Assembly (NCBI GenBank): GCA_001839685.1
Contig: MLAK01000571.1
Location: 115,413 to 179,412, forward strand
Origin: Tritrichomonas foetus
Lineage: Eukaryota; Parabasalia; Tritrichomonadida; Tritrichomonadidae
Length of the DNA: 64,000 bases
Direction of reading: 5' to 3'
The notes beneath the pieces are model-generated. The model was given only the letters and a program-made list of their open reading frames with translations, was not told where the DNA came from and made no database searches. Of the stretch, positions 30,483 to 39,543 are shown in pieces. Position 1 is the first letter of the stretch. Every line of letters starts with the position of its first letter. Position numbers and translations under genes: made by a program.

Positions 30483-33400
30483 ATGGTTATTTCTTCCATT
30501 ACTTTTAATTTAAATGGTCAACGTATTGAACTTTCAGAAGGTGAATTTAATCCATCACAAACACTCGCGGAGTTTCTCAGATCAGACTCGATTCATTTAG
30601 TCGGCACTAAAATCGCATGCGGCGAAGGTGGTTGTGGAGCATGTACAGTGGTGATGTCAACCAAAAATAAGAACGGAAACATCATTCATCGTGCTGTAAA
30701 TTCCTGCCTAATTTTGATGATTCAAATTCACCTTACGACGATAACAACCATTGAATTTTTAGGAAATTTGAGAGATGGAGTAAGTGCCATCCACGACTCT
30801 TTTGTGAAGCACCATGCCACCCAATGTGGGTATTGCACTCCTGGATTCATCATGGCTGCTTATGCAGCTTTCCTCAATTTTAATATTCATATTTTGGGAG
30901 ATGATTCTGATCAGAAAAAAAAGTCTGAAAACAAAGAAAATATTGAATTTGATATCGAGGACACACATCAGCTTGACGGAAATCTTTGTCGCTGTACTGG
31001 TTATCGATCAATCATCTCAGCTTTGAGAGAGTTTTCCAATCCAGAAAATGTCAGCGATGAATCGATATCTTTTGACGAGACGAAGCTTCGAAAATACAAC
31101 TTAAATGAACGAATTCCTGTTGTACCAGATTATTTTGACCAGCTGAAAGATGAAACTGTTAAAATTAATTATAAAAATTCAACATTTTTCATTCCGTCAA
31201 ATACTGAAGAACTTTTCAGAATCAAATCTGAGTGTGTAGATAATGATAGATATTCAAAAATCATTGTTGGATCCACAGAAATATCAATTGATTTATCAAA
31301 TAAACCTATTCAATCGGGTCAAGTGTATATTTCCACTTTACATATTGAAGAACTTTCCCATGTTTCTATTCAACAAGAAAATAATGAAAATTATCTGTTT
31401 TTCGGTTCCAATACACCTCTTAATTATATTTTGAGTTTTCTTAAATCCAAAAAAGATGAATTTTTCAACAAAACTAAAGAATTAAATAGATTTGCTAATC
31501 AGCTCATTCAAAGAATTGAGCAATTTTGTTCAAATCAAATTCGAAATCTAGCTAGTGTTGTTGGAAATATAGCTCATGGTGGTGCTGCAACTGACATGTC
31601 GAATTTCTTATTGGCAATGAAAGCATTGTTGGTTATTAAAGATGTAAAATCAAATGAAACATATATAAAAGAAATGAATAATGATTTCTATTTAAGTTAT
31701 AGAAAAACTTCATTAAAAAATAGTGAAATTATAACAGCAATTAAAGTTGCTTTACCTAAAGAAAATGAATTTGTATCAACTTTTAAACAAGGAAGAAGAC
31801 GTGAAGATGACATTTGTATTGTTTCTTCTACAATTTTTGCACGTATTAATGAAACTTCTAAAATTGTAGATATTAGAATCGCTTACAGTGGAATGGCAGC
31901 TGTTCCATGTCGTGCAACAGATACTGAACAATTTTTGATTGGGAAGACATTTGATCTCTCAAATTTACATGATTCATTCGCCCAAATTAACCAACAATTT
32001 GTGTTAAATGAAGAAACGCCAGGTGGTCTTCCTCAATTTAGATATGATATCGCAAAAGGTTTCATATTGAGATTCTTCCATCAAACTCAAAGAGACAGAA
32101 ATCTTCCATTTGATCAAAGTGCAGCAGAAATGATTGATTCTCCACCTAAGAAAAAATTCGAAATTCGTGGATGCAACTGTAAAAAAGAAAAAGAAAATAA
32201 TAAAACAAGTACTAGCACAAATAATACGAACACTGCAGGTGAAAGTGAATCTAATAGTGCTGATAAAGAAAACGATCTAAAAGATGGTGTGAGGTCTGAA
32301 GTTGGCTATCCAAGACATCATTTAAGTGCTGCTCAGCAAACAACAGGTGAAGCTGTTTATGTTGATGATATGATGGTTCCACAGAATACATTGCATGCAG
32401 CAATTGTTCGATCTAGTATTCCGCATGGAAGAATCATTAGTGTTGATTATTCACAGGCACTTTCCATCTCTGGAGTGATTGCGAAAATTGATAAAAATGA
32501 TGTAATTGGACCAAACTTTAATGGGGATATTTTTACAGGTGAACATGTTTTTGCCGATGATGAAGTCCATTTTGTTGGCCAAGTAATTGCATTGATTGTC
32601 GCTAAAGATCCTAGAATTGCGAAAGAAGCTGCAAAACTTGTGAAAATAGAATACGAGGAGCTGCCTGCAGTTTTGTCCATCAATCAGTCAATTGAAAGAC
32701 GATCATTTTATCCCTACAATAATCAAATCAAAGATGGTGATGTATCACAACTTCAATCACTTCCATTAACAAAGAATAAAACTTCACCAAATGTTACAAA
32801 AGATGGTGAAAAGATTCATGTAATTGAAGGGGAAACTTTTATAAATGGTCAAAGCCATTTTTATTTTGAAACTTGTTCAGCACTTGTAGAATATCATGAA
32901 GATGATAATTTAACAGTATTTACTGTAACACAAAATCCATCAATGGTTCAAAATGATATTTCAAGGCTCACAGGAATTCCAGCAAGTAAAATTAATGTTG
33001 TTATAAAAAGAATTGGTGGTGCCTTTGGTGGAAAAGAAACTCGTCCTGCTGTTGTTTTTAACACCACTGCAATTGCTTCATTTAAATTAAAACGTCCTGT
33101 AAAGACTGTTCTTGATAGACATGAAGATATGTCAACCCAAGGACAAAGACATCCAGTTCTTACGAAATATAAAGTTGGTTTTGATGATACTGGTAAAATA
33201 GATTCAATTATCTTGGACTATTATTTGGATTGTGGATTCAGTTTAGATATGTCTGCAGGTGTTTCAGATCGACTACTTCTTCATGCAGATAGTGCTTATA
33301 AAATAAAGAACTTCTTAGCACGTGGACATCTCTGCAGAACAAATATGATCACATCTACAGCTTTTCGAGGCTTTGGAACTCCACAGGCAATTGTTTCCAT

Positions 33401-33572
33401 GGAAACCATTATTAAAAACATTTCCATTTATTTGGGTAAAACACCTGAAGAAATCCAATTCGTGAATTTGTATCGTGTTCAACAGATCATATTCCAAATG
33501 CATCTCCTACTTCTGGATCAACTGGTGCTGATCTTAATGGAGAAGCTGTTAAAGATGCATGTGAGCAATTAA
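30483..33572 (+). CDS. Xanthine dehydrogenase-like protein, 5' part (gene broken near 33475)
   Basis: From the ATG at 30483: a plant-type 2Fe-2S domain (CGEGGCGACTV, later Cys in NSCL), a second 2Fe-2S domain (CGYCTPGF and LDGNLCRCTGYR), an FAD-binding domain at about 215-420 (GRRREDDICIV), a low-complexity insert (about 565-600), and the first molybdopterin domain with GGAFGGKETR and TAFRGFGTPQ. Up to VNLY (about codon 997) it follows eukaryotic XDH in order and length. Then the frame shifts and about 110-120 residues expected here, including the Moco-contacting GTEMGQG-type segment, are absent. The 30-odd residues from about 33474 to the TAA at 33570 are out of frame and meaningless. XDH oxidises hypoxanthine and xanthine using Moco, FAD and Fe-S. 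As it stands the gene cannot give an active enzyme. Confidence 0.85.
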   Translation: MVISSITFNLNGQRIELSEGEFNPSQTLAEFLRSDSIHLVGTKIACGEGGCGACTVVMSTKNKNGNIIHRAVNSCLILMIQIHLTTITTIEFLGNLRDGVSAIHDSFVKHHATQCGYCTPGFIMAAYAAFLNFNIHILGDDSDQKKKSENKENIEFDIEDTHQLDGNLCRCTGYRSIISALREFSNPENVSDESISFDETKLRKYNLNERIPVVPDYFDQLKDETVKINYKNSTFFIPSNTEELFRIKSECVDNDRYSKIIVGSTEISIDLSNKPIQSGQVYISTLHIEELSHVSIQQENNENYLFFGSNTPLNYILSFLKSKKDEFFNKTKELNRFANQLIQRIEQFCSNQIRNLASVVGNIAHGGAATDMSNFLLAMKALLVIKDVKSNETYIKEMNNDFYLSYRKTSLKNSEIITAIKVALPKENEFVSTFKQGRRREDDICIVSSTIFARINETSKIVDIRIAYSGMAAVPCRATDTEQFLIGKTFDLSNLHDSFAQINQQFVLNEETPGGLPQFRYDIAKGFILRFFHQTQRDRNLPFDQSAAEMIDSPPKKKFEIRGCNCKKEKENNKTSTSTNNTNTAGESESNSADKENDLKDGVRSEVGYPRHHLSAAQQTTGEAVYVDDMMVPQNTLHAAIVRSSIPHGRIISVDYSQALSISGVIAKIDKNDVIGPNFNGDIFTGEHVFADDEVHFVGQVIALIVAKDPRIAKEAAKLVKIEYEELPAVLSINQSIERRSFYPYNNQIKDGDVSQLQSLPLTKNKTSPNVTKDGEKIHVIEGETFINGQSHFYFETCSALVEYHEDDNLTVFTVTQNPSMVQNDISRLTGIPASKINVVIKRIGGAFGGKETRPAVVFNTTAIASFKLKRPVKTVLDRHEDMSTQGQRHPVLTKYKVGFDDTGKIDSIILDYYLDCGFSLDMSAGVSDRLLLHADSAYKIKNFLARGHLCRTNMITSTAFRGFGTPQAIVSMETIIKNISIYLGKTPEEIQFVNLYRVQQIIFQMHLLLLDQLVLILMEKLLKMHVSN

Positions 33573-34252
33573 TGGAACGAATCAAACCATTCCTCGAAAA
33601 GGTTGAAAATTGGAATGATGCAATAATGAATGCATATAATTCCCAAACTAATTTATCAGCAAATGGTTACACAAAATATGATGGTGTTACATTTACTTGG
33701 GAAAAAGGCTATGGTCGCGCCTATAAATATCATGCCTATGGATGTAGTGCAGCAATGGTTGAAGTCGATCTTCTTACAGGTGATCATCAAATCTTGAAAT
33801 CCGAAATTTTACTTGATGTTGGCAAATCACTGAATGAAGCACTTGACATTGGACAAATCGAAGGAGGCTTTATGCAAGGAATAGGATGGCTAACAACTGA
33901 AGATGTTCTTCGTGGTGATAAAGAAAGTAACAAATGGATTCAACCAGGTTATGTTCGAACAAATGGACCAGGGTTTTACAAAATCCCGACTGCAGGTGAT
34001 CTTCCGCATTCATTTGGAATTGAGTTTTTGGAAAATGGAAGAAATCCAGGAAATATTTACAGCTCTAAAGCATGTAGTGAATCACCTGTTTGTTTGGCAA
34101 CTTCTGTTGGAATGGCAATTATTGATGCTTTAAGACCATCACAAAATGGAAACAATGAATTGAATAACAACAATAGCAACTTTGAAAGCTGTATGTTCAA
34201 ATTCCCAATGTCAGCACCAAGAATTAGAGATTTGGCTAATACCAAATTGTAG
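33572..34252 (+). CDS. Xanthine dehydrogenase-like protein, 3' part (Moco domain end)
   Basis: Homology to the end of XDH resumes at about 33482, before this ATG, in the +1-shifted frame (TDHIPNASPTSGSTGADLNG). It runs through the last Moco subdomain: LSANGYTKYDGV, EVDLLTGDH, LDVGKSLNEALDIGQIEGGFMQGIG and CSESPVCLATSVGMAI. The Glu in SESP matches the catalytic base of the family's GEPP motif. The ATG at 33572 overlaps the stop of the upstream frame by one base, but this piece is the tail of the same gene, not a separate protein. Together the two parts span 1256 codons; adding the missing 110-120 gives normal XDH length plus the insert. Confidence 0.83.
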   Translation: MERIKPFLEKVENWNDAIMNAYNSQTNLSANGYTKYDGVTFTWEKGYGRAYKYHAYGCSAAMVEVDLLTGDHQILKSEILLDVGKSLNEALDIGQIEGGFMQGIGWLTTEDVLRGDKESNKWIQPGYVRTNGPGFYKIPTAGDLPHSFGIEFLENGRNPGNIYSSKACSESPVCLATSVGMAIIDALRPSQNGNNELNNNNSNFESCMFKFPMSAPRIRDLANTKL

Positions 34253-34608
34253 GAAACATATTTTCCTCGACAATAATATCAATTAAATGCACTCAGATAT
34301 TTTGACCATATAAATTTAAATATACATTTATAAATCTATCTCATATAAAATTATTATATTAATTTTCTTCTACTAGTTTTTAATCATTCTTTTTTCATTG
34401 AGTGATAGATAAAACAATGATAACGGATCATTTGAATAAAAACTTCTATTCGAAAACAATTCACATAAATTGCTAGTTGCTTTGATCTTGAATGATGGTC
34501 TTACAATCGTATTTTGTGTACCCAAAATCGATATTCAATTGTTTTCATTATTGATATTTTGAAACATACGTTTCTGATTCACATTGATTTTTTCTTTTCA
34601 TATGTTTT

Positions 34609-34656
34609 AGAGTTGACCAAACATGAAAAAAATTTCTATTGAGTTTGGTCAACTCT
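34609..34656. repeat. Perfect 14-bp inverted repeat, 20-base loop
   Basis: AGAGTTGACCAAAC at 34609-34622 is exactly mirrored by its reverse complement at 34643-34656. Three more outward pairs (one G-U, two A-U) could extend the stem to 17. A stem of this length with mixed base content is unlikely by chance in 64 kb. It could be a transcript hairpin, a cruciform site or the end of a small element. No flanking duplication was recognised. Confidence 0.6.
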
Positions 34657-34833
34657 GAATGTGAATTCATATTTCTGGCTTATCCTTGGGACATAAAGTC
34701 GCCTTTGACTGAAGTAGATGGCAATATTTATACGAGTTTAAGCCTAATTTAAAAATTCACTCAAATCAGAAAAATGATAGCATTTTCGAGGGAAAATAAA
34801 AACACAAAAGTAGCAAATTTGCATTTAAATGGA

Positions 34834-34864
34834 CGTATATGTTGATTTCCTCTCAACATATATG
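34834..34864. repeat. Hairpin, 12-bp stem with 7-base loop
   Basis: CGTATATGTTGA at 34834-34845 pairs with TCAACATATATG at 34853-34864, with one G-U pair. It lies about 180 bases from the stronger hairpin at 34609. The sequence is otherwise unlike that hairpin, so it is not a second copy. Confidence 0.45.
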
Positions 34865-35343
34865 ATATGTGAAATATGGTAATTTGATGTGATCAATCTG
34901 ACATCTATTCAAAAGTGATGAAAAAAACTTAAAATACTACAATGAAGATCACATGTGATATCAAAAATCACTATATTAAAAAAATGAAGAAGCAAATTAG
35001 CCGGAAAAGCTAATATTAAATATTAAATATTTTTTTTTCTGTGAGGTCTCTGAAAAATCTGATGATTTTGAATTGAGACAGAAATGACTTTAAATTAAAA
35101 AACACTGGCATTATATTTTTTTCTGTAGAAATAATCTAATCATATTTTGAATATCCCGAATTGTTGATAGGAGTTAATATTATTTTATATTTTGGTAAAT
35201 CCATTTTCATCATCAAAACCCCCTCCATTTCAATGATTTTCTTGTCCTTTTTGTTACCGGACGAGAACAAAACTTTTTCATGGCTTATATGGTCAAATTC
35301 ATACAAAATCCGATCATTTTACTTCACAATTTTTATCATAAAA

Positions 35344-36135
35344 ATGAGTGAAGAGGAGTTACACTTCAAAATAGTCGTCGTTGGCGACAATGGCGTTGGG
35401 AAAACATCATTAATACATCGAATGGTCGACAACGAATTTGATGAAGAGGGATATTCGACACTCGCTCTTCCAGGTTGGTCACAAAAGGAACTTTTTGATC
35501 CGGTCAGCAATAAAAAGTACTTCGTGGACTTTTGGGACACCTCGGGTTCAAAATTTTTCCGGCCAGGTAATAATTTCATTGCCAATGATGCAAATGCAAT
35601 CGTTTATGTTGCTTCGTACGATAACATCGAATCTCTGAGGAGCATTCCCTCACTTGCAAATGAAAAAGTCAATGGAAATCACGATCAAGGTGAAATTGTA
35701 ACAGTTTTTGTTGTGAACAAAAGTGATCTGATCAATTCAAAAAGTGAATCGCATCAAAAACAAAATGATTCAACCACTCAAGAAAAAGATACCAAACAAG
35801 AAAATCCTGATTCACAAAAAGAAACCAACGAAGCAGAAAAAGAAACCAACGAATCAGGAAAAGAAACCAATGAAGCAGAAAAAGAAACAAAAGAAAAAGA
35901 CTCCAAACAAGAAAATAATGAAAAACTGGAATTAATCACTGAAGATGACATTCATGACATTGAAGGAAAAATCAGAGAAGAAAATGTTCAATTTTACAGA
36001 GTTTCAGCTAAAACTGGTGAAGGAATTGAAGATATTGTCGTCAGGATTGGAACTGCTCTTTGTACCAAATTTCCGATTGTAGAAAAAGAAAAAGATGAAG
36101 TCAAGCAATTCCTTGATGAATGCATAATTCAATAA
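35344..36135 (+). CDS. Ras-like small GTPase with charged insert and CaaX end
   Basis: 263 residues from the ATG at 35344; the long upstream extension of the frame is AT-rich and has no ATG at a sensible place. P-loop GDNGVGKTS at 14-22, WDTSGS at 64-69, NKSD at 125-128 and SAK at 221-223 define a Ras-superfamily GTPase. The catalytic Gln after DTxG is Ser69. Between NKSD and SAK there are about 93 residues instead of the usual 25-30; the extra part is a charged repeat (KETNEAEKETNESGKETNEA, encoded by a 24-bp unit). The protein ends in CIIQ, a CaaX box that predicts farnesylation and membrane attachment. It fits no standard Rab, Ras, Rho or Arf class cleanly. Confidence 0.8.
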   Translation: MSEEELHFKIVVVGDNGVGKTSLIHRMVDNEFDEEGYSTLALPGWSQKELFDPVSNKKYFVDFWDTSGSKFFRPGNNFIANDANAIVYVASYDNIESLRSIPSLANEKVNGNHDQGEIVTVFVVNKSDLINSKSESHQKQNDSTTQEKDTKQENPDSQKETNEAEKETNESGKETNEAEKETKEKDSKQENNEKLELITEDDIHDIEGKIREENVQFYRVSAKTGEGIEDIVVRIGTALCTKFPIVEKEKDEVKQFLDECIIQ

Positions 36136-36262
36136 ACATGGAATTTTTTTAAATAATAGAAATATATTTTTTTAAATCATTCAAGTTTAGTTTCACTTAC
36201 AAGGGAAAATTAGCATCATACGAATGAATTTATTTGATTTACTATGATCACTTTTCTTTTTC

Positions 36263-36517
36263 ATGACTGATCATCCCTTTTCATGGTGCAAAATCACAAT
36301 TATTGATGAAAATGGTCAACTATCTACAATATATTATCTTACAGAACAAGGTGAATTTGAATTAACGAGAACGGAATTTGCAAATTATTATTTCATAAAT
36401 AGATCAAACCGACATTCAAAACCAAGTTCCAGGGCAACATTCAGCAAAATTACCAACAATTATTCTTTCCCAAGAAACCCCTTAATCAACAGTATAGTTT
36501 TATTATCATCATATTAA
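36263..36517 (+). CDS. Small hypothetical protein
   Basis: 84 residues from an ATG at 36263 to TAA at 36515-36517. The first half (MTDHPFSWCKITIIDENGQL, then LTEQGEFELTRTEF) has protein-like composition with alternating hydrophobic and polar residues. No domain, signal peptide or membrane segment is visible. It lies 127 bases after the Ras-like gene on the same strand, and its 3' end faces the coiled-coil gene. It could be a real small gene or a chance frame. Confidence 0.35.
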   Translation: MTDHPFSWCKITIIDENGQLSTIYYLTEQGEFELTRTEFANYYFINRSNRHSKPSSRATFSKITNNYSFPRNPLINSIVLLSSY

Positions 36518-36610
36518 AAAAAAAAAAATGTAAATAAGCAAATATTAGTAATTACAAATAGAAATAACCACGACCTTCAATATTTATATAAATAATTCTA
36601 ATATATCAAA

Positions 36611-38884
36611 TTATTGTGATGAATTTTTCAAAGCTTCATTTTCCTTTAATGCCACATCCAAAAGTTTTCTAACTGCCTCTATGTTATCATTTGGCTTATT
36701 TTTCAGTTTCTCTAATTCCTCTTTCATTAAATCGAAATCTTTAATTTGTTGTTTCAGTTTTTCGATTTCTTTTCGAGAATTTTCTGATTCCCTTCGATAA
36801 TTTTCGGCTGCTCGCTGACTTTTCATTAAGCTATGTTTCAATTTATTCTCTTCTTCTACATTTGTTTGTATTTCTTCTTTTCGTGAGCTGTCCTTTTTGA
36901 CTGAAGCAATTTCTTTTTTCAGATGTGCGAGTTCTTCATTGAATTTAGTTTCTGTCTCTTTTTGCTCTCTTGAAAGTTTTTCAACTAGTTTTTCTAGTTC
37001 TTCTTTTCTTAATTTCAAGTTTTGGTTTTCGTTTTGAATCAATTTGAATTGTTTTTCGAGTTCAGAAACTTGCGGTAATCGATTTTGGAATTCAGTAATT
37101 TGTTTTTCCAAATCATGAATTTTATTTTCATTTCCAGATGAATTCGAATTAAATGAATCAATCTGCTCCTTTAATGAATCGTTTTGCTCTTTCAATGAAA
37201 CAATATGATTGGTTTGTTCGTTATTTAAAGATTTGGACTCATTGAGTTGGGCTTGTAAAGTAGATAATTCTTGTTGAAGAGAATTTTTCATATTTGTGAG
37301 TTCGTCTGTTGTATTTTGAAATTCTTGATTGAGTTTTTCATTTTCTGAATTTGCTTGGTTCAGTTTTTCGTTCAAAGATTGATGTGTTTCTTCATAATGT
37401 GCAACATTTTGTTTCAAGTCTTCGATTTCTGAAGCCATTTTTAGATTGGATTCATTTAAAGAAGATTCGTTTAAAGTCAGTTTCTCATTTAACTCTTCAA
37501 TTATTTTCTCCTTATCATTCAATTTCTCTTTGTAATTATTCAATTCTTGTGTTGAGGAATTTAATTGGTTGGTCAGGTTGGAGTGTGAATCTTGAAGGGT
37601 TTGTAGTTGTGTTGATAAGTCTGAGTTTTTAGAATTTTGGTCGTTTTCAAGTGCTGTGATTTGCATTTTGAGTTCATTATTTTCTTTGTCTTTGTCCTCT
37701 TTAGATTTTTGAATTTCATCTATTTTTTCATTGAGTTTTTGATTTTCATTTTTCAAAATGGAATTTTCCTCATTAATCTTTTCAATTTCAGATTTCAATT
37801 GGTTGATTTCATTTTCATTTGATTCACTCTGAAGTTTTTCTTTCAATTGATTTTGGAGTTTTTCATTTTGACTTTTTAGTGTATTTAATGAAGAATTTAA
37901 TGAAAAAATTTCTTGGCTTTTCTCTTTTAGAATTGAATTAAAATCAGCTGCTATACTTTCATTTTCCGATAGTTTTGAAGATAATTCTTCCAATTTCAAG
38001 TCAGCAACTTTTTTGGCCTTTTCGATTTCATTTTTCTCTGCTGTAAGTGTATTTAATTGTTCATTTAATCCTGATGTACTGCTTTGATTCAATTTTTGAG
38101 TGAGTTCTTCAATTTTGATATCTTTATTGTGTTTTTCTTCTTCAAAGACTCCCAATTTTATACTCAGTTCGCTGATTTTGGCATTTAATTCTTCGATTAT
38201 AGAGTTTGAATCATTATTTGGCTGATTATCTGAATTTTGTCTGGCTTTTTCGATTTTTTCATTTGCTTCTTTCAATTTTTGAATATTTTCGTCATTTATT
38301 TTAGAAATTGAATCAAATTTGACACGAATATCAAGACATTGTTTCTCATAAACTTTCAAATCAGCATTTTCATTAGTCAATTTTTCAACAAGTCTGTTCA
38401 AACTATCAATTTGCAGATCCTTATCGATCAGCACATTTTTCTGATTTTTGAAATTTTCTATTTCATCGTTATCAATTATTTGCTCTTTTAAATGGTTATT
38501 TTGTTCACGTAGGGCTTCAATCTCATCTCTGTAATTTATGACATCGCGCCTCAGTCGTTCATACTCCGATCGTAAATAATTTATATCGCCGGCCATTTGT
38601 TCATTGAATTCTGGATCGTGAAGCTGCTCGTTTTCATTTTTCGATTTGAATAATTTCAAATTTTTAAAAACATTTTTGCCACTTTTTTTTTCTTGATTTT
38701 CGGGTTGGTAATTTGTATGACCATTTGCATAGTTTTGTTGCTGATTTGGGTTATTCGAAAAAGCTCCGAAAAATTGATCTTTGAGTTGTTTGTTTGGTTC
38801 ATTCGATGGTGAAGATGATACTAATGAAGATTGCTGGGATGGAGGTGCTTGTTTGTTTTTGTTGAAAAGCGAAAATTTGCTCAT
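36611..38884 (-). CDS. Long coiled-coil protein
   Basis: 757 residues from the ATG at 38884 (MSKFSLFNKNK); in-frame ATGs at 38923 and 38941 could add 13 or 19 residues. The first 90 residues are Asn/Gln/Ser/Pro-rich and likely disordered. Residues about 105-755 form a nearly unbroken heptad-patterned coiled coil rich in Glu, Lys, Asn and Leu. There is no GRIP, kinesin, membrane or other end domain to say whether it is a golgin, centrosomal or axonemal-type protein. The family therefore cannot be named; it is most likely a structural tether or cytoskeletal protein. Confidence 0.75.
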   Translation of the reverse strand: MSKFSLFNKNKQAPPSQQSSLVSSSPSNEPNKQLKDQFFGAFSNNPNQQQNYANGHTNYQPENQEKKSGKNVFKNLKLFKSKNENEQLHDPEFNEQMAGDINYLRSEYERLRRDVINYRDEIEALREQNNHLKEQIIDNDEIENFKNQKNVLIDKDLQIDSLNRLVEKLTNENADLKVYEKQCLDIRVKFDSISKINDENIQKLKEANEKIEKARQNSDNQPNNDSNSIIEELNAKISELSIKLGVFEEEKHNKDIKIEELTQKLNQSSTSGLNEQLNTLTAEKNEIEKAKKVADLKLEELSSKLSENESIAADFNSILKEKSQEIFSLNSSLNTLKSQNEKLQNQLKEKLQSESNENEINQLKSEIEKINEENSILKNENQKLNEKIDEIQKSKEDKDKENNELKMQITALENDQNSKNSDLSTQLQTLQDSHSNLTNQLNSSTQELNNYKEKLNDKEKIIEELNEKLTLNESSLNESNLKMASEIEDLKQNVAHYEETHQSLNEKLNQANSENEKLNQEFQNTTDELTNMKNSLQQELSTLQAQLNESKSLNNEQTNHIVSLKEQNDSLKEQIDSFNSNSSGNENKIHDLEKQITEFQNRLPQVSELEKQFKLIQNENQNLKLRKEELEKLVEKLSREQKETETKFNEELAHLKKEIASVKKDSSRKEEIQTNVEEENKLKHSLMKSQRAAENYRRESENSRKEIEKLKQQIKDFDLMKEELEKLKNKPNDNIEAVRKLLDVALKENEALKNSSQ

Positions 38885-38941
38885 ATTGATTCTTTTTTTA
38901 TTTGGTAGCAGGTTATTTTTCATAAAAATCAATGATGTCAT

Positions 38942-39543
38942 ATAAACTTTTTATTTTAGCAACAAATTGTCACAAAATGATTGTCATATATTCAAAAAGT
39001 TAATTTTTGTCAATCATTTTTTCGTTGCAAAAAATCATTTTACAGTATATTTTCCCTTAATATCACTGAAACTATGTATTTTTTTCATTGTATAAATGTG
39101 TAATGAATCTTTGGAGTTACAAGTGTTTTCTATTATGAAAGAAACATAGCAACATCCATATTTTAGGAATTGATGGACATGAAAAATGAAAATGATGGGT
39201 AAATATCATGTCAATTTTATGAATTTGACTTTCAGAAGATGTTAATTATGTTCTCAATCAATGAGACAGCACTTTTTGTCGATATTATTTTGGATGCATT
39301 TTCGACAATTATGATAACCAAAAAATGGTTGTATTTACACACAAAACACGGATTTTTTCCGATAAAAATGGAAAAATGATGTTTGAAACTCCTTGATTGA
39401 TGTTTTTAATGATCAATTTTTGACATTAGCAATTTCAATTGAAAATAAGTTGCTTCAAAAAGTGTTTCGTCTCGCAAATCTTTCATGAATCATTTTTACT
39501 TGACAAAATCCAAATCTATCAAATTTATTTCAATTAATTTCTA
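38942..39543. other. Divergent intergenic region
   Basis: About 600 bases between the divergent coiled-coil gene (minus) and the surface-protein gene (plus). TCAAAAAGT words occur at 38992-39000 and at 39455-39463, the second 80 bases before the surface-protein ATG. No coding frame was seen. Confidence 0.4.

Larger units (their letters stand above)
34253..35343. other. Intergenic with clustered hairpins
   Basis: About 1.1 kb between the XDH-like and Ras-like genes, free of reading frames. It contains three inverted repeats within about 400 bases (34609-34656, 34834-34864, 34996-35014) and a 12-base perfect palindrome ATCACATGTGAT (34948-34959). The strongest ones have their own entries. Confidence 0.5.
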
